A DNA stretch of 64,000 bases from Azospirillum oryzae (lineage in GTDB: Bacteria; Pseudomonadota; Alphaproteobacteria; Azospirillales; Azospirillaceae), in NCBI RefSeq assembly GCF_008364795.1, contig NZ_VTTM01000011.1:124001-188000 (forward strand), in the 5' to 3' direction. Below the pieces are notes generated by a model that saw nothing but the letters and a program-made list of their open reading frames with translations, was not told the origin of the DNA and made no database searches. Every line of letters starts with the position of its first letter. Within the stretch, counting starts at the first letter, position 1. Below are positions 1-8,732 of this stretch, piece by piece. Both the position numbers and the translations under genes were made by a program.

Positions 1-797
1 AGCCCCTCGAACTGCTTGGAATCGCCGTGCGGCGCCTCGCGGCAGGCGGTCTGCGCCGGGGTGCAGTCACCCCAGGGCTCGCGATAGGCCGGGGTCGACA
101 TGCCGATGTCGAGACTGAAGGCCTCCGAATTCTGATGCTCCAGCGTCGGATGCATCGCTTTCCAGCCGAAACGGCCGACCTGACGTTTGCCGTCCACCGT
201 CACATGGTTCACCCGCCCGGCGACGGGACCGCCGGACGCGTGCTGCCGCGCCGCCTCGGCCTCGATGTCCTCGGACGGGATGCGGTCGAGCAGGCCCATG
301 CCGTGGACGCGCGGCGGCACGCGGGCGGACATCACCGTCGCCTCGGCCAGCGGGCCATAGCCGAGATCCTCGACGACCGGCGTCGGATGGCGCAGGCGGA
401 CGGTCTCGCCGTCGGGAAAGCGGACCTCCTCCTCGCGGTAGGTGACGCGGGGGCGGCCTTCGATCACCTGTCCGAGAATGGCGTTGGACTGGATCTGCCG
501 ACCATAGACCGGGTCGCTGCTCAGCTTGATCGCATAGCCGACGCCCTGGTCGCCCGCCACCGCCGGATCGGGCGGGCGTCCGCCGCCGGCCCGCGGATGG
601 CAGGTGGCGCAGGAGCGGGCGTTGTAGAGCGGTCCCAGTCCGTCCGCCGCTTGGGTCGCTGTGGGCGCGGCCACCCACATGCGACGGAACAGCGCCTCGC
701 CGATGCGGTTGTCGAGGCTATCGGCGGCCTGGGCGGCGGGGGTCGCCAAAAGCAGTGCAGCGGCAAAAGCGATGCGGAAATGTGCGAACTCAAGCAA
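1..797 (-). CDS. Di-heme oxidoreductase (DUF1111 / thiol oxidoreductase-like), 3' end beyond window
   Basis: Secreted c-type cytochrome of the di-heme oxidoreductase family, which is distantly related to cytochrome c peroxidases and often encoded with imelysins in iron-uptake loci. Only about 265 residues are visible; the C-terminus, with any second heme motif, lies past base 1. The visible part has a hydrophobic signal peptide ending near ATPAAQA and one CxxCH heme site (SCATCH, about residue 57). The start is a TTG at 797-795, because no ATG or GTG is in frame after the upstream stop. This gives an 8-bp overlap with the multicopper oxidase gene, so the two are translationally coupled. The family call rests on the heme motif, the following glycine-rich text and the neighbours. 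The exact electron partner is unknown. Confidence 0.8.
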   Translation of the reverse strand, partial: MLEFAHFRIAFAAALLLATPAAQAADSLDNRIGEALFRRMWVAAPTATQAADGLGPLYNARSCATCHPRAGGGRPPDPAVAGDQGVGYAIKLSSDPVYGRQIQSNAILGQVIEGRPRVTYREEEVRFPDGETVRLRHPTPVVEDLGYGPLAEATVMSARVPPRVHGMGLLDRIPSEDIEAEAARQHASGGPVAGRVNHVTVDGKRQVGRFGWKAMHPTLEHQNSEAFSLDIGMSTPAYREPWGDCTPAQTACREAPHGDSKQFEG

Positions 798-2274
798 CGC
801 GGATGTACCCCATCATGCCGGTGTCCTGGTGTTCGATGATGTGGCAGTGGAACATCCAGTCGCCGGGATTATCGGCCTTGATCGCCACGCGCAGCCGCTC
901 CTTCGGTTCCAGCAGCACGGTGTCGGCATGGTGGGGCACCACCTTGCGGCCGTCGGAGGACAGCACCCTGAAGGTGTAGCCGTGGATGTGGATCGGGTGC
1001 AGGTGGGGCGTCAGGTTGGCCAGCTCGAAGATGTAGCTGCGGCCTTTTTCCAGCGTGACCAGCGGCGGCGGCAGATGCTCGTGCCCGCCCTCCGGCCAGC
1101 TCTGCTGGTTGATCGCCCAGAAGGTCTTCGCCGACAGGCAAAGCGCGTCGGCATAGGGCAGGCCGGCCAGCACGTCCGGGGCGAAGCTCTGCGCCACCGC
1201 CGTGGCGGAGAAGGCCATCGGGACGATCGGCGCGTCCTTCAGGTCCGGTTCGGGAATGGCGGAGGCGGGCAGGGCCCGCGGCTTGAAGCGCTTGTTCGGC
1301 CGGGCGGGGCCGACGGCGCGGAACGTGGCCAGCGGCCGGGGCTCCGCCGAATAGACGTTGGTCAGCCGCAGGGTCTGGCCCGCCTTGGCCGGAGCACGGA
1401 ACAGCACGTCGATGCGCATCGCCGGCCCCATCGGCCAGCCGTCCAGCGGGCGGGGCGGCAGCGGATTGCCGTCGACGGCGATGATCCAGGCCTCCGCCCC
1501 CTCAACCCGCAGATCGACGACGCGGGTGCTGTCGATGTTGTAGAGGCGGGCGCGGATGTCGCCGTTGGTGGGCACCTCGATCACCGGCTCGATGGCGCCG
1601 TTGACAGTGGACACGCTGCCGAAGGTGCCGGCGCGCGAGGCGCCGCGGTCGGTGGTGAAGGCGCCGAACCTGCCGGTCTTGTCCAACTGCCAGTCCTTGA
1701 CCAGACAGACGAGGTCGGCGTCGAATTTCGGCGCGTCCGGCTCCTCGACAATCAGGACGCCGGCAAGGCCCCGGCCCAGCAGTTCCACCGTGTTGCAATG
1801 GGGATGGAAGAAGAACGACCCGGCATCCGGCGGGGTGAACTCGTAGACGTGGCGCTCGCCCGGCCTGGTCGGCGGCTGGGTCAGGTAGGGCACGCCGTCT
1901 TCCAGGTTCGGCAGGCGGATGCCGTGCCAGTGGACGGAGGTGTGCTCGTCCAGCTCATTCACCAGCGTGGCGCGCAGCCGCTGGCCCTTGCGCATGCGGA
2001 TGATCGGGCCGGGGAAGTGGTCGGCATAGGTGATGAGCGGCGATGGTTCCGCCGGTTCGGGCAGGATGCGCTGCATCCGCTGCTTGGCGACCAGTTCGAC
2101 CTCGACCAGATCACCGGTCGAGGTGATGGGCTCCGGGCCGGCGAGGCCGGGCTTCAGCGCGCCCGCATCGGGGGCCTTCAATCCGGTCCCGCCGAGCGCC
2201 GTCGCTGCGACGGCGGCACCTCCGGCACGCAGGAGGGCGCGGCGGGACAGAGGAACGGCGGGACGATGCGGCAT
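790..2274 (-). CDS. Tat-exported multicopper oxidase (CopA/CumA/FtsP-like)
   Basis: Periplasmic three-cupredoxin oxidase of 494 aa. The N-terminus carries a twin-arginine signal (SRRALLR, residues 10-16) and an alanine-rich hydrophobic stretch. All four copper-ligand motifs are present: HWHG near residue 115, HPH near 158, HLHPIHIHG near 420, and HCHIIEHQDTGM near the C-terminus, the last giving the type 1 copper Cys-His-Met set. It should couple oxidation of a substrate (metal ion or phenolic) to reduction of O2 to water. Its position between imelysin and di-heme oxidoreductase genes suggests a ferroxidase or cuprous oxidase role in metal acquisition, but sequence alone does not settle the substrate. 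It follows imelysin with a 140-bp gap that shows no clear terminator. Confidence 0.9.
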   Translation of the reverse strand: MPHRPAVPLSRRALLRAGGAAVAATALGGTGLKAPDAGALKPGLAGPEPITSTGDLVEVELVAKQRMQRILPEPAEPSPLITYADHFPGPIIRMRKGQRLRATLVNELDEHTSVHWHGIRLPNLEDGVPYLTQPPTRPGERHVYEFTPPDAGSFFFHPHCNTVELLGRGLAGVLIVEEPDAPKFDADLVCLVKDWQLDKTGRFGAFTTDRGASRAGTFGSVSTVNGAIEPVIEVPTNGDIRARLYNIDSTRVVDLRVEGAEAWIIAVDGNPLPPRPLDGWPMGPAMRIDVLFRAPAKAGQTLRLTNVYSAEPRPLATFRAVGPARPNKRFKPRALPASAIPEPDLKDAPIVPMAFSATAVAQSFAPDVLAGLPYADALCLSAKTFWAINQQSWPEGGHEHLPPPLVTLEKGRSYIFELANLTPHLHPIHIHGYTFRVLSSDGRKVVPHHADTVLLEPKERLRVAIKADNPGDWMFHCHIIEHQDTGMMGYIRVA

Positions 2275-2414
2275 GACGGCGGTCCAAAAACTTCAGGCGG
2301 GAAAAGTGCCGGCTCCGGTCCCGCCTCCGTCCCTCGCCGGATCGGCCCGGAAGGGAAGCGCGGGTGGTTCGGTCATGCGCGGGACGGCGCGGGACCGGGC
2401 CGGTTCAGGCGTGC

Positions 2415-3689
2415 TTACTTGCCGACCTTCGACGGGTCGTCGAGGCTGTCGGACCCCTTGACCTCGACCGAGACGCCGAGCGCGGCGACGGCGCCTTCCA
2501 GCGCCTTCTTCTGGGCGACCAGACCGTCGATGCCGTTGGCAACCAGCTTGTTGCCCTCGTCGTTGTCGGCGGCGATCATCTGGTCGTAGGCCATCTTGCC
2601 ACTGTCGGCGGTGTCCTTGATCGCCTGCATCGCCTTCATGGTGTTGCCCATGGCGGTCTTCACCGCGGCGTCGGCGTCGGCGGACTTGGCGGCGACCAGC
2701 TGCGACAGCGAGGCGCCCGACACGGTCTTGCCGTCGGTGCGCTTGTAGCTGCCGTTGTAGACGTTCACCATGCCGACTTCGTCGTAATAGTGCGAGTTGT
2801 GGGTGTTGTCGGAGAAGCAGTCATGCTCCTCCTCCGGGTCGTGCAGCATCAGGCCGAGCTTCATGCGCTCGCCGGCCAGTTCGCCATAGCTCAGCGAGCC
2901 GAGGCCGGTCAGCATGCGGGCGACGCCCTCACCCTCCGGCGCCTTGGCGATGGAGACGCGGGCCTTGCCCTTGGCGGCCCAATCGGCCGTCATCTCGGAC
3001 AGATCGTCGACCAGCATCTGGGTGGCGACCTTCAGATACTGCGCGCGGCGGTCGCAGTGGCCGTTGGTGCAGTCCTTGCCCTTGGCATAGTCGGTGGCCT
3101 TGCGCTCGCCCGCGCCCGGACCGGTGCCGTGCAGGTCCTGGCCCCACAGCAGGAATTCGATGGCGTGATAGCCGGTGGCGACGTTCGCCTCGACCTTGCC
3201 GGCCTCGTGCAGCTTGTCGGCCAGCAGCTCCTTGGTGATCTTGGTCGCGTCGATGGTCTTGCCGCCGGCGGTGATCTTCGGGTTGGCGATGACGTTCGCC
3301 TTGGCGTAGGGGTTGCTCTCGCCGCCGGCATAGCCCTCGTCGACATAGTCGATCAGGCCCTCGTCCAGCGGCCAGGCATTCACCTTGCCTTCCCACTCGT
3401 CGACGACGGGATTGCCGAAGCGGAAGGCTTCCGTCTGCATGTACGGAACGCGGGCGGCCTTCCAGGCCTCGCGCGCCTTCGCCAGATTATCCTCGGTCGG
3501 GTTGGCGACCAGGGCGTCCACCGCCTTCTTCAGCGCCTTGGCGCCGTTGGTGGCGTCCTGATAGGCGGCATGGGCGATGTCGGCGTAATTCTTCGCCACG
3601 TCCTTGTAAGCCGGACCGGCCGCCTGGGCGGCGAACGGCAGCAGGGCAACGACGGCTACGGCGGCGAAGCCGGCAGCGCGCTTCGACAT
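2415..3689 (-). CDS. Imelysin family periplasmic protein (IrpA/EfeO-M75-like)
   Basis: A 424-aa exported protein of the imelysin family, iron-regulated proteins thought to bind iron in the periplasm. The family is formally peptidase family M75, but proteolysis is doubtful for most members. It has a Sec signal peptide (about 23 residues, ending AAQA) and the family GxHxxE motif as GYHAIE near residue 175. The helical N-terminal repeat and the cysteine pair around CTNGHC also match the family. ATG at 3689 has an AGGAGA Shine-Dalgarno six bases upstream. It is the first gene of a minus-strand group imelysin - multicopper oxidase - di-heme oxidoreductase. The short upstream gap holds repeated TTATTCTCA/TCATTCTCA elements that look like iron-regulator sites. 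Confidence 0.92.
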   Translation of the reverse strand: MSKRAAGFAAVAVVALLPFAAQAAGPAYKDVAKNYADIAHAAYQDATNGAKALKKAVDALVANPTEDNLAKAREAWKAARVPYMQTEAFRFGNPVVDEWEGKVNAWPLDEGLIDYVDEGYAGGESNPYAKANVIANPKITAGGKTIDATKITKELLADKLHEAGKVEANVATGYHAIEFLLWGQDLHGTGPGAGERKATDYAKGKDCTNGHCDRRAQYLKVATQMLVDDLSEMTADWAAKGKARVSIAKAPEGEGVARMLTGLGSLSYGELAGERMKLGLMLHDPEEEHDCFSDNTHNSHYYDEVGMVNVYNGSYKRTDGKTVSGASLSQLVAAKSADADAAVKTAMGNTMKAMQAIKDTADSGKMAYDQMIAADNDEGNKLVANGIDGLVAQKKALEGAVAALGVSVEVKGSDSLDDPSKVGK

Positions 3690-3730
3690 GGAGGTCTCCT
3701 CGAACGTCGGTGGTCGGTAATGGCAGCAAG

Positions 3731-3771
3731 TGCGACTTATTCTCAGCGAATAACGTCGCGAATCATTCTCA
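3731..3771 (-). promoter_or_regulatory. Candidate iron-responsive operator (Fur/Irr/RirA-type) upstream of imelysin
   Basis: Two similar 15-mers, TGCGACTTATTCTCA (3731-3745) and CGCGAATCATTCTCA (3757-3771), are spaced 26 bp apart. Read on the minus strand each begins TGAGAAT, which matches the left half of a 7-1-7 Fur box at 6 of 7 positions; the right halves are weak. The position, 42-82 bp upstream of the imelysin ATG, is where an operator would sit. Which regulator binds (Fur, Irr or RirA) cannot be told from sequence. Confidence 0.4.
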
Positions 3772-3846
3772 CTGTCAAGCCCTATCCGCGTTGGGGGTAC
3801 TCGGAAAAGCGCATGCCGCCGGTGCCGCGTCGATATGTCCCGGCGC

Positions 3847-5004
3847 TCAGCCCTGGCCGGGTGGCTGGCAGAGCGCCTGATCCAGGTCGTCGTAAAGATC
3901 GTCGGGCGACTCCAGGCCGACCGACAGGCGCAGCAGGTCGCCCGGCACGGGGGAGGTCGGGCCTTCGATGCTGGCGCGATGCTCGATCAGGCTCTCAACC
4001 CCGCCGAGCGAGGTGGCGCGGCGCCAGATGCCGACGCGGGCGGCGGTGTCGATGGCGGCCTGGGTGCCGCCCTTCACACGGATTGACAGCATGCCGCCAT
4101 AGCCGCCGGTCATCTGGCGCGAGGCGATGCCGTGGCCGTGGAAGCCGGGCAGGCCGGGATAGAGCACCTCCAACACCCGCGGACGGGCCGACAGCCGCTC
4201 CGCCAACGTCATCGCCGCTGCGCTCTGCCAGCGGACGCGGGCGAACAGGGTGCGAAGGCCGCGCTGCAGAAGCCATGCCTCGAAGCTGCCGAGGATGCCG
4301 CCCTGCTGGGTCTGCACCGCCTTGATGCGGCCCCAGAACTCGTCCTTGCGGGCGGTGGTCAGGGTGCCGGCGACGATGTCCGAATGACCGTTCAGGTATT
4401 TGGTCGCCGAATGCATGACGATGTCGGCGCCCAGTTCGATCGGCCGGGTCAGCACCGGCGTGGCGACCGTGCTGTCGACCGCCAGCCACGCCCCGGCCTC
4501 GTGCGCCAGTTCGGCGACGGCGGCGATGTCGGTGATGGTCCACAGCGGGTTGGCCGGCGTCTCCACCCAGACCAGCCGCGTCTGGCCGGGGCGGAGCGCG
4601 GAGCGCACCGCGTCGGTATCGCTGGTGTCCACCCCTTCGACCTTCAGCCCCCAGCGGGTGGCGGGTCCATGCACCCAGTTGCGGAATGCCCAGTACATCA
4701 CGTCGGGCACCAGCACATGGTCGCCCGGATCCAAGGCCTGGAACACGGCGGTCGCCGCCGCCATGCCGGAGGCGAACAGCAGGGTGTCGGCGCCCTTTTC
4801 CAGTTCGGTGATCGTCCGCGACGGAATGTCGAAGGTGGGGTTGTCGGCGCGGGCATAGACCCGGCCGCGGCCATAGCCGTTGTCGGGGTCGCGGACATAG
4901 GTGGTGGACGGGTGGATCGGCGGAATGACCGCGCCGCTCGCCGCATCCTCGAAGCCCAGGGCGCCGGCAGCGATGGTTTCGGGACGGTGGGGACGGTCGG
5001 TCAT
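3847..5004 (-). CDS. PLP-dependent trans-sulfuration enzyme (cystathionine beta-lyase / gamma-synthase family)
   Basis: Cytosolic fold-type I PLP enzyme of 385 aa, the usual family length. Visible family marks are the substrate and PLP-phosphate loop FASGMAA near residue 97, and the PLP lysine in SATKYLNGHSD near residue 205. The C-terminal LSVGLESPDDL is conserved in the Cys/Met metabolism family. It most resembles cystathionine beta-lyase (MetC), which cleaves cystathionine to homocysteine, pyruvate and ammonia, but gamma-synthase and methionine gamma-lyase share these motifs. Start ATG at 5004. A 6-bp perfect hairpin (TGCCCG-ggat-CGGGCA, 5026-5041) lies just upstream, between this gene and the AbrB-type gene on the same strand. 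Confidence 0.9.
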   Translation of the reverse strand: MTDRPHRPETIAAGALGFEDAASGAVIPPIHPSTTYVRDPDNGYGRGRVYARADNPTFDIPSRTITELEKGADTLLFASGMAAATAVFQALDPGDHVLVPDVMYWAFRNWVHGPATRWGLKVEGVDTSDTDAVRSALRPGQTRLVWVETPANPLWTITDIAAVAELAHEAGAWLAVDSTVATPVLTRPIELGADIVMHSATKYLNGHSDIVAGTLTTARKDEFWGRIKAVQTQQGGILGSFEAWLLQRGLRTLFARVRWQSAAAMTLAERLSARPRVLEVLYPGLPGFHGHGIASRQMTGGYGGMLSIRVKGGTQAAIDTAARVGIWRRATSLGGVESLIEHRASIEGPTSPVPGDLLRLSVGLESPDDLYDDLDQALCQPPGQG

Positions 5005-5119
5005 TGCCGGGGCGCTCCGATATCGTGCCCGGGATCGGGCATGGGGGGCGACAACGATACGCTCCGCTCCGTCGTCGGCGCAACGTCCCGTCCCGGCTAT
5101 CCGCTTTTGCCCGGAAGGT

Positions 5120-6202
5120 TCAGGCGTAACGGGCGATCAGCCGGGCCAGCGGCGGTCCCGACAACACCACCACGAACAGCCGCAAGGTCTGCAGCGCCAG
5201 CACGAGCGGCAAATCCACCCCACTGCCCAGCGCGATCACCACCACGGAATCGAGCCCGCCCGGACTGGTGGCGAGGAAGGCGGTCAGCGGGTCTGTCGGC
5301 AGCAGCGTGACCAGCACCCAGGCCGACAGGCTGCACAGCGCGATCATCAGCCCGGTCGACAGCAGCATCTGCGGCACTGCGCGCATCGCGTGGCGCAGCA
5401 CCTCGCGGGTGAAGCGCAGGCCGATGCTCCAGCCGATGACGGTGTAGGTGACGGTCAGCAGCAGGTGCGGCAGCTGCAGGGTCACCCCGGCGCCGGCCTG
5501 GACCAGCGCGCCCAGCACCATCGGCACCAGGAGCGCGCCGGAGGGGATGCGGAACCGCTGGCCGATCCAGCCGCCCAGCCCGGCGACCAGCAGCGTCGCC
5601 GCCAGCCCCCGCAGGTCCAGCGCCTCCACCGGCGCCACCGGCAGGGCGCCGCCGTCCGGAGCGGCGGTCAGCGCGTGCGTGACCAGCGAGGCGCTGAGCA
5701 CCACCAGAACCACGCGCAGATATTGCATCACCGCCACCAGCCGCGCGTCCGCGCCGTATTCCCCGGCCATGGCGACCATGGCGGCGGCGGCGCCCGGTGA
5801 CACCCCCCAGGCGGCAGTGGTGCCGGGCAGGCTGCCGTAGCGGACGAACAGCCAGCCGACGATGCCGCTGACCAGCACCGTCAGCCCGACGGTTCCCAGC
5901 ATCAGCGGCCAGTTCCGCGCGATGGACAACAGGATCGACGAGGTGACGGCATGGGCGACCAGACAGCCGATGATCGCCTGCGCCATGGTAAAGCCCGACG
6001 GCGGCACCCGGATGGACGCGCCGCCGACCCCGAGCGCAATGGCCCCGATCATCGGCCCGATCAGCCAGGCCGCCGGCAGCCCGACCGCCTCCAGTCCCAA
6101 CGTCACCGCGGCCGACAGGGCGAGCAGGCCCGCCCATTGCGCCACCGTCCGCGCGCGGAGCTTCGGCCAGCCCCCCTCCGACCCGTCCCTTGTCCCGACC
6201 AC
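5120..6202 (-). CDS. AbrB family membrane protein (duplicated Gly-rich AbrB/AmoA-like, COG3180)
   Basis: Integral inner-membrane protein of 360 aa with about ten hydrophobic helices arranged as two homologous halves. Each half has a small-residue-rich loop: PAAWLIGPMIGAIALG in the N-half and a similar GALLVPMVLGALVQAG segment in the C-half. The central GVSPGAAAAMVAMAGEYGAD is the hallmark of the family. Databases call the family 'AbrB transcriptional regulator' or 'ammonia monooxygenase'; neither name is functionally reliable, and a transport role is more likely from the topology. The start is a GTG at 6202; no better ATG exists before the first membrane segment. The neighbouring PLP enzyme does not clarify the substrate. 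Confidence 0.85.
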   Translation of the reverse strand: MVGTRDGSEGGWPKLRARTVAQWAGLLALSAAVTLGLEAVGLPAAWLIGPMIGAIALGVGGASIRVPPSGFTMAQAIIGCLVAHAVTSSILLSIARNWPLMLGTVGLTVLVSGIVGWLFVRYGSLPGTTAAWGVSPGAAAAMVAMAGEYGADARLVAVMQYLRVVLVVLSASLVTHALTAAPDGGALPVAPVEALDLRGLAATLLVAGLGGWIGQRFRIPSGALLVPMVLGALVQAGAGVTLQLPHLLLTVTYTVIGWSIGLRFTREVLRHAMRAVPQMLLSTGLMIALCSLSAWVLVTLLPTDPLTAFLATSPGGLDSVVVIALGSGVDLPLVLALQTLRLFVVVLSGPPLARLIARYA

Positions 6203-6330
6203 GAACTCTTACCTGTACGAATGATTTGTGTCCCCGGCATGCTGCCTGCCACCGGCCTTGCCCGTCCAGCAGGCGAACGGGCGCGGCAGCCATGCGCGGC
6301 AGGAGCGGAACCGGGGAGCGGGGAGCCGGA

Positions 6331-7692
6331 TCAGCGGGCGGTGCGGATACGGGTCAGGAAATCGCCGACGCCGCGGTTCAGGTCGTCCGCCTGCCGGTGC
6401 AGCAGGCCGGCGGCGGCCAGCACCTCCCGGGCGATGCCGCCGGTCTCCGACGAGGATTGCGTCACCTGACCGATGGAGTCGGTGACCCGGCGGGTGCCGA
6501 CCGCAACCTCCTGCACGTTCCGGGTGATTTCCTGGGTCGCGGCGGTCTGCTGCTCCACCGTGGCGGCGACGGTGGTGACGATCTCGTTGATGTGGGTGAT
6601 GGTGCGGCCGACAGCGTGGATCGCCTCGGCGGCATTGCCGGCGGCGCTCTGCATGCCGGCGATCTGGCTGGAGATGTCCTCGGTCGCCTTGGCGGTCTGG
6701 TTGGCGAGGTGCTTCACCTCGTTGGCGACGACGGCGAAGCCCTTGCCAGCCTCCCCGGCGCGGGCTGCCTCGATGGTGGCGTTCAGCGCCAGCAGGTTGG
6801 TCTGGCTGGCGATGTTGCTGATCAGCTTGACCACGTCGCCGATGCGCTTGGCCTCCTCGACCAGCCCGCTGACGGTGCTCTTCGTCCGCTCCGCCTCGTC
6901 GACGGCGGAGGAGGAGATGCGGGACGATTCGGTGACGTGGCGGCTGATGTCGGCGATGGAGATCGAGAGCTGTTCGGTCGCCGCGGCCACCGTCTGCATG
7001 CTGGACGAGGTGACTTCGGTTTCCGACGCCACGTCGGACGAGCGGCGGCTGGTGCTGGTGGCGATTTCCGACATGCGCTGGGCATGGGCCTGCATCTGGT
7101 TGGAGGCGGCGACCGTGCCCTCCACGATGCCTTTCACGCTGTCCTCGAAAGTGCCGGCGAGCCGGTCGAGCGTGGCGCGCTTGCTCTCCTCCTCCGCCTC
7201 GCGATAGGTCTCCAGAAGCAGCTCGATGTCGAACCACGCGATCTTGTTCAATGTCTCCAGCTGAGCGGCGCGGGTGCGGCGGGCGGCGGCGCCGAACAGG
7301 TTGGCGGCCAGACCATCGTCGCCACCGGTGAGGCCAAGCTCGCGGGCGATGTTGGAACTGACGACGTAATGGCAGATCGACACCGCATAGGCGGGAACGC
7401 CGTTCCGATAGAACAGGGTCGCGAGCCGTTTCGCGGATTCGGCGAACTCGGCATCGATCCGGCCGGACGCGGCCCGCGTCCAGTGGTCCAGCCGGGCGGC
7501 ATGCACGTCGGGAAGCTTCAGCGCCGCCTGGATCTCCGGCCAGGCGTCGAAATGCCGGTGCCATTCATTCAGAAGCGCGGGAAGCCGCCGCTCCGCAAAT
7601 TCGCGGTTGCCCCGAAGCCGGGCCAGATCGTCATTGGTGATGGAGAAGGTGGCAAGTCGCTTCGTCTGCGAATCAGTCAGCTCGGCGGTCAT
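6331..7692 (-). CDS. Globin-coupled (protoglobin) methyl-accepting chemotaxis protein
   Basis: Soluble chemoreceptor of 453 aa with no membrane helices. Residues about 10-155 form a globin-coupled sensor domain (N-terminal ITNDDLARLRGNREF; later HWTRAASGRIDAEF). The C-terminal half is a methyl-accepting signalling domain whose hairpin tip contains the conserved NLLALNATIEAARAGEAGKGF. Globin-coupled receptors such as HemAT bind heme and sense O2. Here the position of the proximal heme histidine (H in HxxIG of HemAT) seems to be phenylalanine (FYRNGVP), so heme binding is doubtful. I chose ATG 7692 over an earlier start at 7743 because an AGGATCG lies nine bases upstream and the family N-terminus begins there. 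It would signal to CheA/CheW encoded elsewhere. Confidence 0.88.
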   Translation of the reverse strand: MTAELTDSQTKRLATFSITNDDLARLRGNREFAERRLPALLNEWHRHFDAWPEIQAALKLPDVHAARLDHWTRAASGRIDAEFAESAKRLATLFYRNGVPAYAVSICHYVVSSNIARELGLTGGDDGLAANLFGAAARRTRAAQLETLNKIAWFDIELLLETYREAEEESKRATLDRLAGTFEDSVKGIVEGTVAASNQMQAHAQRMSEIATSTSRRSSDVASETEVTSSSMQTVAAATEQLSISIADISRHVTESSRISSSAVDEAERTKSTVSGLVEEAKRIGDVVKLISNIASQTNLLALNATIEAARAGEAGKGFAVVANEVKHLANQTAKATEDISSQIAGMQSAAGNAAEAIHAVGRTITHINEIVTTVAATVEQQTAATQEITRNVQEVAVGTRRVTDSIGQVTQSSSETGGIAREVLAAAGLLHRQADDLNRGVGDFLTRIRTAR

Positions 7693-7797
7693 GATTTTCG
7701 ACGATCCTCGGTTCAGGTGCCTCTCAAGGATCGTTCTACGCAATCTTGGCCGTTCCGGATTGCCGGAGAGCGGTCGCGGATGCCCCCTTTTTCTGCA

Positions 7798-7813
7798 TAC
7801 GCTGATATGCGTA
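7798..7813. repeat. Inverted repeat in the MCP-TetR gap
   Basis: TACGCTGATATGCGTA is an inverted repeat with perfect 5-bp arms (TACGC/GCGTA) and a 6-bp centre. It lies about 105 bp upstream of the chemoreceptor start and 65 bp past the TetR stop, so it could be a regulator site for the chemoreceptor. No regulator is assigned. Confidence 0.25.
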
Positions 7814-7877
7814 CGAAAGAGTTCAGCGGCCGATCATAGACGGAAGACGGCCTATGCGTCCGCGTACTTTCGACCTG

Positions 7878-8495
7878 TCATGCGGGTCGCGGGCGCAGGC
7901 CGTTCAACAAAAGGGCGATGGACTGCCGGGAGATCTCCGCCGGGTCCAGGTCACCGTCGGGACGATACCAGCGCGCGACCCAGCTGAGCGCGCCCGACAG
8001 GGTGAAGGCGGCGATCTTCGGATCGCAGGGGGCGATGCTGCCCTCTGCGATGCCCCGCTCAATCAGGCTGCGGAATTTCAGGTCGATGCGGCGCTTCAGG
8101 CCGCGCAGGGTGCGGCGGCTCTCCTCGGTCAGCGGCTCCTCGCCGACGCGGATCACGCACATGCCGAAATCCATGGTGACGATGCCGACATAGGTGCTCA
8201 TCACCGCCACCAGCTCGTCATAGGCGCTGCCGCCATGGCCGATCACTTCGCTTGATGCGTTGTCGAGCAGTTCCAGCCCGATCCGCACGCACTCGAACAG
8301 GATTTCCTCCTTGTTCTTCACATAATAGTAGATCGTCGGCTTGGTGACGTTCAGCCGCCGGGCGATGTCGTCCAGCGAGGTTGCGTGATAGCCAAGCTCG
8401 TTGAACGCCTGCGCCGCGGTTCGCAGCACGGCGATCCGCTTTTCCTCGCGCTCGCTGCGGCGGTCGGCGGCGGTCTTCCATGGCGAGTCCGACAT
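7878..8495 (-). CDS. TetR family transcriptional regulator
   Basis: A 205-aa repressor of the TetR type. The N-terminal helix-turn-helix is clear (residues about 20-65: TAAQAFNELGYHATSLDDIA, then LNVTKPTIYYYVKNKEEIL). The C-terminal ligand-binding domain resembles those of regulators of fatty-acid or acyl-CoA metabolism, consistent with its divergent position to an acyl-CoA ligase/dehydrogenase pair. Start ATG 8495 is preferred over 8531 because GGGAG lies about ten bases upstream and the extra residues are not family-like. It probably represses both itself and the divergent operon through palindromes in the shared 237-bp gap. The ligand is presumably an acyl-CoA, by inference from context only. 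Confidence 0.88.
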   Translation of the reverse strand: MSDSPWKTAADRRSEREEKRIAVLRTAAQAFNELGYHATSLDDIARRLNVTKPTIYYYVKNKEEILFECVRIGLELLDNASSEVIGHGGSAYDELVAVMSTYVGIVTMDFGMCVIRVGEEPLTEESRRTLRGLKRRIDLKFRSLIERGIAEGSIAPCDPKIAAFTLSGALSWVARWYRPDGDLDPAEISRQSIALLLNGLRPRPA

Positions 8496-8599
8496 CCGGC
8501 ACAGGCTCCCTTCGATCATTTCCCAAACCATTCCGCGGGGCTACGCGGCCCATCGCTTTCCCATTTGCCGGTGCCCATGTCCAGGGGCAGCATACATCC

Positions 8600-8644
8600 G
8601 TTTGTTCAGCAAACTTGTTTCCGTTCCTACTTTCAAGTAACTTG
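8600..8644. promoter_or_regulatory. Candidate TetR operators in the divergent tetR / acyl-CoA ligase gap
   Basis: Two palindromes sit in a locally AT-richer stretch. GTTTGTTCAGCAAAC (8600-8614) has perfect 5-bp arms, and CAAGTAACTTG (8634-8644) is a perfect 5-1-5 palindrome. Their centres are about 32 bp apart, roughly three helical turns. Their position between the divergent genes fits TetR autoregulation. No matching consensus is known to me for this subfamily. Confidence 0.4.
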
Positions 8645-8732
8645 TGTTCCAGCCAGTAAAAAGAAATCCGGCCACGCCCGTTCTGCGGTGAGCGGCGCCG
8701 GTTGCGAAAACCTGAAAAACGGGAGGACACGC

